From positions 23,024,142-23,088,141 of the forward strand of contig NC_089722.1 in the NCBI RefSeq assembly GCF_035083965.1: 64,000 nt of DNA. Direction: 5' to 3'. The notes under the pieces are model-generated. The model saw only the letters and a program-made list of their open reading frames with translations. It searched no databases and had not been told where the DNA came from. Of this stretch, positions 37,151-46,979 are shown one piece after another. This stretch comes from Branchiostoma lanceolatum (Eukaryota; Chordata; Leptocardii; Amphioxiformes; Branchiostomatidae). Each line of letters starts with the position of its first letter. Within the stretch, counting starts at the first letter, position 1. A program made the translations under genes and the position numbers.

Positions 37151-38049
37151 GTCTCTTGTCTGGATAAATGTGGCGTTGAAACCAAACCTCTGACGACTTT
37201 TCTTGCGCTCTGGATCTCTCTGCCAGTCTTCACATCAGTCCTGGCGTGCACAACCTTTGACCTTCAGGCTATTCCATAAACTCACAAAATCCACAACCGT
37301 ATATCTATCTACACAAGAAAGATTAAGTTTTAATAGATTATAGTTTTGTTCACAAGATGAAGATGGAGCATGATTTTCTCTTATTGATTCATCACTAAGA
37401 CGAGCAAAGCTGGTATCGAAATTTAAAGATAACATCTCCCTACTGTAGGAATGGTATATTCTAGTAGTAAGCGGGAAATTTGAATATCATTTATGGTGCC
37501 CAAGGCTTTATCATTTCGCCAGGCAGCATAAGTCGGAAAATTTCCTTATTCCCGATAAAAGTTAGGCTCCTCTCACTTCCAGATAGACTGTATTTTTTGT
37601 TGTTCGTATATTTTCGCCTGGCAATCCACCCCACAAGTTCGAAGGTGTGCACAAGGTTTTGTTTCGCAGACCAAGGACATTATAATGTCCTTGGGCGGAC
37701 TAATGTAAAAATTAAAATAAATCGATACATCGAATAAATCCTCTGAAGCTTTTTTAATTCTAACGTGTGAAGGTTTTGCCGTGTCAGTTTTATCTTGATA
37801 TTAAAACCTCCTTGGTCAATAATGAAATATCTAAATCCAAAGAATGGATCATATAACACACCAGCAGCTTCTGCAAACTTTCTTGACCTTTCCTGCCTAC
37901 TTTACTTTCAAGTTACCTTGCACGTTTTGATCTAGTGATGAATAGAGTGCACTTCTGCCACTAGCGCCATCTACTGAGATGTATTGGTACTGCAGATAGG
38001 GGTCAAAGGACAACAGCTGTACACAGCCTAAACACCAGGATCCGCATTA
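37151..38049. other. Intergenic segment left of the transposon
   Basis: This stretch separates the probable myosin start from the transposon. It contains a perfect 24-bp palindrome, CCAAGGACATTA followed by its reverse complement (37671-37694), and one copy of AACCTCCTTGG (37805). GCACTTCTGCCACTAGCGCC near 37950 resembles words at 5884 and 54850. It is probably the original upstream region shared by MYO1 and PEMT before the insertion. Confidence 0.5.
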
Positions 38050-38094
38050 CTCAACAACGGCTGCGGATTTTTCGGACCCCGCAAAGTTGGGGAG

Positions 38095-38102
38095 TGACGT
38101 CA
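38095..38102. promoter_or_regulatory. CRE-type site in the left terminal repeat
   Basis: TGACGTCA is a perfect CREB/ATF palindrome 75 bases upstream of the transposase ATG. The right terminal repeat keeps AGTGACGTA (reverse complement of 46801-46809). Just downstream, GTACCCAG-GAA-CTGGGTAC (38111-38129) forms an 8-bp hairpin. These probably form the element's promoter; no TATA box is seen. Confidence 0.5.
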
Positions 38103-38176
38103 TTGAGCCCGTACCCAGGAACTGGGTACGTATACCCTGGGAACGACAGTCACGTGATTAACTTGTAAACATAACC

Positions 38177-41100
38177 ATGACCGGCAACGAGAACCCGGAC
38201 CCGGTCACCAATATGCGGCCGCGGCAAGCTTTAAGTCCTAAAGTTTTCTCTTCAATACAGGAGTTTAAGAGAAATCTAGAAGAAGTGCAGGAAGAGACAG
38301 GGTCTAAGTACATCATTCACAAGAAACAGCCCGATTTTGGAAAAGATGGTAAGTTTTCATAAGTCATCTGTTTTCGCGCGAAATGTGATTATGGCTTTTC
38401 TAAGTTACTAGTAAGTACGTAACTTTGTTCAACGTGATAGCATTTATATAGAGGTTTTGAAATACCGAACACGCCCAATCCGTACTGATTTGTCTTGATA
38501 TTCTAGAAGTTCGTGGGAAAACGCTTTGTAAATTCCAAATTATGTGTACACATCAAAACTTCCATTTCTGCATCTGTGTCCAATTTTTTAATGAGAAGAA
38601 GACAGAAGATGGCGCGAACTGACCGATCATTATTATAACTAGCTTCACTAGTATCTGATCCTTATCTTATTTGGAGATTCAGCAAATAACAGTTGCATTA
38701 AGTTACAATTGTTTTCTCTTTTACCCAATCTTCCGATCTGCTGAGATATACTTTTAAACAGCATTCAAAAGTGGTGAATCAGTAATATGTTTTCAAGTAT
38801 TAGGCATTCTTTTATTATTCATGTATGCATAGTGGAAACTTCCATTTACGTCCATTTCACACATGGAAGTGACAATAAACTATTGTGCCCGTCTGTCAGT
38901 CATACGATATGCAAGACAATAGATTGTAGTTGTGTTTACTTTTAGAACATGCTACACACTTTAAGTTGTTCTAACTTGTTGAAAAATAAACCTTCACACT
39001 TTGTTAAAATCATGCAAAGAACATTTTTAATGTTTAAATTGTTAGCTGAAAAGTACAATCTGAACACAAAGAAGATTATAATAATACAAATAAAACCACA
39101 GTGAAAGTACATGAAGAGGAAAGTAATGATAGCAATACTTTTTCCTTCAGAACTAACATCGTGCTGTCTGTACATTAGAATGTACATTAGAACACACTAG
39201 AATTAATATAAAGAATTTTTTATACAATCAAAAAGTGAATTCTAGCCATAGAAATCTCTGTACTAGTATTCACAATGTGACAGGTCAAGCAACCAGATAG
39301 ATTTTAATTCCATTTATGCCAGTCAGGACTTCATATCTTTCTCATCTACCTCTATCGTATTCTATCCAACAGTAGCATTTGAACTCACTAATTCAAATGA
39401 ATAGTATGCAAACACATGGTATCCAAACGTAAAGTGACGCTGATCTTTCTTTTACTAGTATATCTAAAGACATGATCCATGCCTCCATGGTGATGTTTGT
39501 GACGTTGGTATCTGCAAAGGGAAAACAATTCACAGTTGTTAATGACATAAAATTGTTTTCTTTTATCTATAAAATAGATGAAAGAAAAAAACACATAAAT
39601 CGTTAAGTTCCTACGATCAAACCTTTTTTTAATGCACATACCTCCATCATAACTGCAACCAAGTTTAAATACAGTATAGTGATATGTCGAGCGTAAATAT
39701 TACATAATCAATGATGTGGTAAAAAGTTATAATCTTTTCTTTGTTTAGTCAAGGAGGTTTTATATAGTCTATATAAAACCTCCTTGGTTTAGTGTGGTTC
39801 CATGCGAGGTAGTGGTAAGCGATAATCATCTGTAACTTTATGTACTTACAAACGTATCTGCCATGTGAGCACCAATGCTGATGTTTCTGTCCTGGAGATA
39901 AAATAAAGGAAGGACTTGATTGACTCATATGCTCAATATATATAGTATATACATCACATATCTTTGTCATGGCATTTGGATACAGATGTGCAACCCTCGG
40001 CTAAGAAGACGATCAACTGGCAGCTGACGAATGTGGAGTTTGATGGGGTGCCATTCCAACTTGTAGGCACAAGAGTTCATGGCTGTCACCTGGGGAAAGA
40101 TAGGAATGCCCGGCAGAAGGAGAAGTACCATGCCAAAAAACAACAACAAGCGGTATATTTGTCAACTTATAAAAATATGTACTTAACATGTGTGCTATGG
40201 TGCAATCTCTGACACAAATGTGTGAATCAGTAATAAAAGTACTTTGATGAAATAAACAACTTCTTCACTTTGATGAAAGTTAGACATCCAGGTAGTAAGA
40301 TACGCCAAAAATAATTACTCAAGCAACTGGATAAAGTTTCAAAACTTCATCCAGTTGCTTGAGTAATTATTTTTGGCGTAACTTCTTCACTTAATACTGC
40401 ACCCTTTACATAGTTGAATTTGTATACATTTGTTTTCTGATAAATTTCTGGCACTGTCTACAGCATGTTTTTAACAGAAGTAGCACCTTAACATTGATAT
40501 ACATGTCTGTGTATGTTTATTTACCATCAATAGCTAGAAGACCATGTCTTCATGGCAAGACATCGCCAGATACAAGACACCAAGAAGATGGACTGCCCCG
40601 TGCAGTTTACAGTCTACCATGTCATCAAATTTCCTGGTTTCAAGGTACAGCAGCTACACTGTCATAATACTCTTTTGACATAACCCCTACATTTTATTTT
40701 TGTATTAAAAGATATATTTACTACAAATTGTAACAGTTTATAATAACAAGTTGATTGCAAATTCATGCCCGTAGGCTAATTGCATGTTGACAGCAGTGTT
40801 GAAGTGCAAATGTAAAGTAAAACAAAAGGTATACATGTGACACAAGATCATACTGTATTGCTAGTCTACAGTAACTTAGAGTAAGTTTCTATATCTACAG
40901 CACTAATGCGGGGCTTGATTTATATGCCCATTCAATTTTTTCAGATCACAGAGGACACCAAGAAAAGCAAGAATAAGGCTTCTGCAGCATTGAAGGCTGC
41001 ATTAGCAAAGACTCCATCAGAAGTTGAAGCCATTGTGGAATACCACACATGCTTCCCCACCATGGATGACCATCAAAATCATCCAACAGTTGGACTGGTA

Positions 41101-44100
41101 AGTAACTGTGCAAAAATTACCGACACGCTTTTATTTATGCTGCACATTTTAACCTTGTAATCAAATGTTTTATTCAGATACAATAAGAAGTCTATGGTGA
41201 TGCATTTGATTTTTATGCAATTGCCAGCACCAAAGGAAGAGGAATAGATAACAAAAACATTCTTTAGATTTCATTTTTATATTATCAAAAATTTTCTCAA
41301 AAAAGAGTTCTCTTTTGTCCTATGACAGATTGGAATTCAAATCTATCCTAGGACAATACAGGTACCAAGGTTGTCATGAATTCCCATCTCTTATGTACAG
41401 TACCTTATCATAACTTTTTACAATCCATCACTCCACAGGTTGCTGAACTGCGAGAAGCTATAGATAAAAGGGTCTCCGAAAAGGTAAAGAAACTGATCTT
41501 GGCTGGAGCCAGGAAGGTCAGTGAGATCAAACGACATGTACGAACCTTTGTCAATGATGAGCTGTTTAGAGGGCAGACTCCACCTTCGTCCTCACGGCGG
41601 AAATACTTCCCCACGAACCGAGACATCTGGAACATCATGACGCAAACAAGGGATTCAACAAGGAATACACAACAGGACCAAGCCAACATGCAGGTAATAA
41701 GCAAAATAATACAGTTATTCACTAACATTCTCCTTGTCCTCAACATCATACTAGACCACAATAGAAAATTAAACATCACTGAAAACATCTACATAGAAAA
41801 TTGTTAACTTTTCTTAAGTCTCCCACATGTCATGATCTTTTCGTCTATCCTTTTACTTACAGATTCTATGCGACAGATGGTCCACCCAGGAGGACTGCAA
41901 CATCAAATTCAGGCCAAGCGAACTGCATGAGGATGGGACGAAGACCAACCTGTTGTTCTGCTACCAGACGGCATGGCAACGTCGACTCCTACTCCTCTAT
42001 GGGCAACAGATGTGCCTGTTGGATGCGACATACAGGACATGTCGATATGATCTACCATTGTTCTTCTTATGTGTAAGAACAAATGTGTGTTATACTGTTG
42101 TAGGTGTATTTGTGCCACACAGTGAGAAAACAGAGGACATCCGAGAAGCCCTTCAGGTGTTTAAGGAATGGAATCCTGAATGGCATCCATCCCACTTCAT
42201 GGTTGACTTTTGTGAGGCAGAAATCGGAGCCCTGGAGGCTGAGTTTGAAGGTGAAACTGAATTCCAAATGTTTTAAATTGTAAATGTTGCTATTCTTTCA
42301 GAGGAAATACCACCTGTATATGCAGGTAGACTCAAAGCTGAGCTGGTATTCCTGAAGTCAACCTGTTTCATGACAATACCAGCCTGCAACGCTAAATCAA
42401 TATATTTTAGGTATGATGCCCAAAAATGCCTTGCATACCTGGTAAACTGGCACCTGGTGTAATATTGGGCAATGCTCGCACAGAAATTGTATGGGACATA
42501 CATGTATGGTGTCATGTACAACTTTTTTCTGTTGTGTTCAATGCAGACTCAGAGGTGCTACTGTGTGATTTCCACCGTGAGAAGGCTTGGGTGGAGTGGG
42601 TGAGGAAGAAAGATCATGGGGTTAGTGACGTACAGGAGACCGTCCTCGAGCTGCTGAGGGACGTCGCGTCAGCTGCCACCCCTGAGGAGTACAAGCAGTC
42701 CCTCTCCAGGCTTCATGATTCAAGTGTCTGGCAGGAACATGAAAAGCTGAGGACTTGGTTCAACACAAAGTGGCTTAAAGATACATGCATTAGGGTGTGT
42801 ATTATTATCAGGTTAATGATCATTATAATGAATAAAATAAGTCTATTGTCTGTAGACTGATTGCAAGTACATGTAACATGAAATGACAGACAATGAGTAA
42901 CAATATAGCATGTGACTATTCTATTCTAAATACTAGCACTAAATTCTATTTTATTCATAATGTTCAAACAACCTCATTTCACATGTACCTGCTTCCCTTT
43001 TTGCTCTTTACTAGTACATGTACGTCCCTTTCCTTTATCATATGTAAACCTACATCATTCTCTTTTCTATCATTGCTGCATATAGAGATGGGTGCAAGCC
43101 TTCAGAGACGAGAACTTGAAGGTGGCCATCTACACCAACAACGGGGTGGAACGCCAGAATGAGACCCTCAAGTACTCCCACCTTGATGGCTCCAAGAAGA
43201 GAAGTCTCAGTGACATGCTGACAACGGTGGTGACTGACTTCCTACCAACCGCACATCGAAAGTAAGCTGAAACAGAAATATAAAGTTTATCTCACAGGCA
43301 AATGCACACACCTGTATATAGCAATGAAATATTTCTCTGTGATATATAGTTTACATACATACATAAAAATAACTGGTCAATGTAAATGTGCAGACAATCA
43401 TGTATGTCCCAGATGTTGTCTATTTGATAGTATTTTCTTTTAACATCATCACAGCGTAACCTTTTCTTCCTGTCATTCCAGGTATATCCAACTGAATGTG
43501 ACGTACTCATCATGCTACAGGAAGTACCATGAAAGCCTACCCCCCTTCCTTAAAGACCGCCCAAGAGGGGTAGTAATCCACATCATGTCCAGGCTGTCAG
43601 AGGCCCAGTTTTACGACCAAGGAGACATCCTGACCATTGGTCCAGGAGTCTTTCATGTCAAAAGTGCCAGCAGTCAGAGTCGTCAATATCACAAAGTAAA
43701 CTTTGAAGCCTCCACTAACAACATGCCATCCTGCACGTGCAAAGACTGGTCTAAGCATAAGTTACCCTGCAAACACTTTTGTGCAATCTTCAAGCTGGAA
43801 GAAGGATGGAGCTGGGAGAACCTGTCAGTAGCATACAGGAATAATCCCCTCTTCTCCTTAGATAGCACATTTCTGCCTACAAGTACAACATCAACTGATG
43901 AAACACCACAGGAAGACAGCAGCCCCCTCATCACAGCAGCAGAGCCACCATCACCACCAACATCATCACCAACCCCATCTCAGCCAATATACTGTGACCT
44001 ACCAGTAAAGCGGCCGAGTAGAGTGAGAAAACTCCAGAGGGAATGTGCAAGTCTCCTTCATGAGATGACCAACATGACGTACAACCTCCAGGACGAGGTG

Positions 44101-45195
44101 TACCTGGCATCAGTGAAGGAAGAGCTGTCCAGCATGATGGAAGAAATGATGGCACATGCACCACATGATAAGGCCCTTCCCCTCAGAAGCCCAAAAAAAC
44201 GAAAGAGGGAGATACCCAAGAACCTGCACTCTCTGCCAACTTTGCCTCCAAAACATCCCTCTGTAAAAAGGGTAGGTCGCCAAGCTGAAGTGCTGAAAAG
44301 TACATTTCATGTCAACGTGAGTGTGGAGAGTAGGGAGAAAGCTCCAAAGCTTGAGACAACTGTGGTAGACTGTGAGTTGGAAACTGTGCTAGACAGTATC
44401 TTGGAGTTGGAGGCTGTGGAAGACTGCAACTTGGAGGCAGATGCTGAATGGTTGACAATCAATCATACAAAGCTAACACAAAGGGACAGACAGACTCTAC
44501 AAGAAGACAAGTGGCTCACAGACAAGCACATGAACTCTGCACAGCATCTCATAAGGAGTGAATATCCTTTCATTGATGCCTTGAGGGATACAGTGATTCT
44601 GGTGGACAATACGCACGACCCCATTCTGGGATCCAGGGACTGTCTGCAAATCCACCATTTGAGGGATCACTGGGTCCTGTCTGCAGCCATTGATGGGAAG
44701 ATAACGGTGTATGACTCCCTCCATCCCTCCATGACGCCTGAGCTTCGTAGCCAACTGGTCCACCTGTACAAACAGTTCGCTCAAGGGGAAGATCGCATCA
44801 TTCCTATCAAAGTCACCTGTGCTCAGAGGCAACAAGGCGGAAATGACTGTGGACTTTATGCAGTTGCCAATGCTGTTGCACTGGCCGAGGAAATTCCTCC
44901 AACACAAGTCGTGTTTGACCAAAGCCAAATGAGGAAGCATTTGGAGGACTGCTTTGAGATGAAGGAAATCAAAATGTTTCCGTACCAGACAGTCAAACAG
45001 TCTACTGTGTCAAAGCACTATCAGTTGTCAACATATTGCAACTGTTATGAGCACAGGCCAGGATCACCAATGATCATGTGTGACAAGTGTGTACAGTGGT
45101 TCCACTATCCCTGTGTCAACCTGAGTGAAAGTGAAGTCCACACCATGGTCACACAGAAGCTGGATTATGTCTGTCCCGAGTGTAGCCGCACCTAG
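38177..45195 (+). CDS. MULE transposase fused to SWIM, Ulp1 protease and PHD finger
   Basis: This is the transposase-type protein of the surrounding element, expected to act in the nucleus. Nine exons (38177-38348, 39986-40152, 40534-40644, 40945-41097, 41439-41693, 41863-42250, 42547-42794, 43086-43261, 43482-45195) join without a stop into 1,127 residues. A charged N-terminus leads into a probable WRKY/GCM1-like zinc region (candidate ligands C91, C134, H193/H196). The MULE core follows, with LLDATY (D340), MVDFCEAE (D401) and TNNGVE (E520) as the likely DDE triad. A SWIM finger CxC-x9-CxH (C641, C643, C653, H655) comes next, then a proline- and serine-rich linker. The Ulp1 fold has H953 (HW), D968 (YDS), Q1007 and C1013 (QQGGNDCG). 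A C4HC3 PHD finger (1076-1124) closes the protein. The start ATG has a good context (ACCATGA). All catalytic residues looked for are present. Plant MULEs with Ulp1 domains are known; the added PHD finger is less familiar. Confidence 0.93.
39750..39786. repeat. Perfect 18-bp-arm palindrome in MULE intron 1
   Basis: CAAGGAGGTTTTATATAG, one T, then its exact reverse complement. Its outer word CAAGGAGGTTT matches motifs scattered across the window (798, 3745, 6707, 16768, 37805). It may be a minimal fold-back element or a source of a transcript hairpin. Confidence 0.85.
40266..40380. mobile_element. Fold-back repeat with perfect 32-bp arms (family FB1)
   Basis: The arms 40301-40332 and 40349-40380 are exact reverse complements (TACGCCAAAAATAATTACTC, continuing AAGCAACTGGAT) with a 16-base loop. 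The 35 bases before the left arm (TTAGACATCCAGGTAGTAAG) are also conserved at 59252-59280, so the mobile unit is larger than the hairpin. It lies in intron 2 of the transposase gene. Confidence 0.85.
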
Positions 45196-46108
45196 ATCAA
45201 GTTTGTCAGCTGTTTTTCTTTAACATATAAGGGGATAATAATTTGCCCAATTTGCAAGAGTCAATGTTGCCCTTAAATGTATTCCTGACAGTTGAAGTTC
45301 AAATCATTTACACTAGTTCTGTTCTTATTGTTCTTAGCATTCACAAACAGCGGTCAGGAAACTTTTTGGGCATCACGAGAACAGGGCACGGCCACTCTCT
45401 ATGCTTTATATGCATATGATAGCAGCATGGAACATTAACTACATTACCCTCAATTTTTTTTTCTTTTCTTTTAATTTAAGTTCAGAGGGACGCGATCTTT
45501 TGTGACAGTTCCTCAGTGACTGGGCTTGACTAGGGTTGCACTCCCTAGTTGTTGAGGGGGCCCAACTTAATGTTCCGTGTTACTGCCTTATGTATCCAGC
45601 ATAGTTAGTGGTTGATGTAAGTAACAGTTTCGGCACTCTGGGGACCAAATTCTTTTCTTTGGGGGGTGGGGGATGACACCCTTGGCAGATGACCTCCTCG
45701 TGGTGGGTGTCGGTAATGTTGTTGAATTCGGCAACAGCTAACGATCTGCCAACCAAGAAATGCATTATCATATGATTTCAAAATCATATCCACCAGCATC
45801 CAAGTAAGAGTTAATTGAAGACATCTCGGTAAAGTAGGCCTCAATTTGATTTGAAGAAAATAAAATACTTACTCAAGCCATCATCATGATCAACTTTAGG
45901 ATTCATCCGTGAAGTAGGGCAGGCCTGTGTTGTCACCCTCTTCTCACTCAGGAAGGTACATGTACTTGGTATGATCCTTGAACCTTGAACGAGGACATCA
46001 GTGATGTCATCTCGGGAGACAATGGACTCTTCTGTGCCACTCAGTCCGGTCTTCCATTAGCGATCTCAGCTCTGTTGTTGAAATGTCTTGGTATGATAAT
46101 ACATATTG
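45196..46108 (+). other. 3' region of the transposase gene within the MULE
   Basis: This is the untranslated and subterminal part of the element. AATAAA occurs at about 45859-45864 and could be a poly(A) signal, although it is 660 bases after the stop. No second gene was found between the stop codon and the right end. Confidence 0.5.
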
Positions 46109-46232
46109 GTTACACTTAGCCGCGGCGACTCTAGTGGGAAGACGTATTTACTTGTATATTATGTTGGAAGACACTGTATAATATACAAGTAAATACGTCT
46201 TCCCACTAGAATCGCCGCGGCTAAGTTACACT
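46108..46232. mobile_element. MITE with TAGCC ends nested in the MULE, 107 bp
   Basis: The element runs from 46117 to 46223. Its arms of about 45 bp are nearly perfect (TAGCCGCGGCGACTCTAGTG versus TAGCCGCGGCGATTCTAGTG) around a short loop. The flanks GGTTACACT (46108-46116) and AGTTACACT (46224-46232) match at eight of nine bases. The TAGCC ends and 9-bp target length resemble the MITEs at 3990, 6175 and 13767. It must have inserted after the MULE sequence existed. Confidence 0.88.
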
Positions 46233-46608
46233 GTGCTTATTTTGGGGCCAATAGATGTAATGTTACATGATGTTAACTGAATCTAGCTCACTATTGCAAG
46301 GAACAAAGACTAAAAGACGAGTTAGATCTAGCTTTACAAATACTGTATTTCTAAACTATGAAATCCCTTACACAAATGATTCCAATCAACTGAAAATATT
46401 TCTAAATGATGAGAAAATAACAACCCTCCTGTAACGTTACATGACAAACTGTGTATTTGCCCCTGAAGGGGCTAGTTGTGGGTACCAGCAATGAAGAGGT
46501 AATATAGATAACGTTATACTTTCCACAAAGGTTCCTGATTTAATTGCGCAAAAAATATTTGGTTTCGTCCTTGGTTTCGGCAAGGAGGCTATGTTACCTG
46601 GTATCAGT

Positions 46609-46670
46609 GGGTCCGGAAGGCATTCTTTTACGCTGACACGGGTCCCGAAGGCATTCTTTTACGCTGACAC
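46609..46670. repeat. 31-bp subterminal tandem repeat in the MULE right end
   Basis: GGGTCCGGAAGGCATTCTTT, continuing TACGCTGACAC, is repeated directly with one change (46609-46639, 46640-46670). Mutator-type transposases often bind near the ends, so this is a candidate binding array; the left end shows no copy. Confidence 0.85.
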
Positions 46671-46979
46671 GCTAGTTTACGTCTCTAAAAGTCCCATATT
46701 GACAAAAACCACAGCAATATATTACGGCAAAGGTTGAATTTGTTGTTACCGCCGCCATGTTGTTCAGCCAAGTGTCTGGGCCTGCGCACTACGGCCCTCA
46801 TACGTCACTTCTGGGTTTTGGACTTTGCGGGGTCCGATAAATCCGCAACCCTCAACAACCTTTGTACTTTATCAGGTTGCTTTTCACGGAGACCGCCTTT
46901 TTCTGTCCAACCAAAACTGGACCTGGAGTTTAAAGACTGTTGTGGAGCGGGACTTCGACTGGACTGGACACAAGCAGAC

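Larger units (their letters stand above)
38050..46859 (+). mobile_element. Complete autonomous Mutator-like element (MULE), 8,792 bp, with 9-bp TSD
   Basis: The element proper is 38059-46850. Its left end reads GGCTGCGGATTTTTCGGACC and continues CCGCAAAGT. The right end, reverse-complemented, reads GGTTGCGGATTTATCGGACC and continues identically. That is 29 bp with two differences, and similarity resumes after a small gap at AGTGACGT and GCCGTA. Both sides are flanked by the identical 9-mer CTCAACAAC (38050-38058, 46851-46859). Nine base pairs is the classic Mutator target-site length. The interior holds one nine-exon gene for a MULE transposase fusion. Insertions nested inside are a fold-back unit in intron 2 (40301-40380), a palindrome in intron 1 (39750-39786) and a MITE near the right end (46117-46223). 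An open, correctly spliced gene between matching ends suggests recent mobility. Confidence 0.92.

Noticed and set aside
46734-46979. Upstream extension of the PEMT frame to 46734
   Set aside because: The codon at 46734 is TTG, not ATG. Its first 39 codons lie inside the MULE right end, so it is not a credible translation start.
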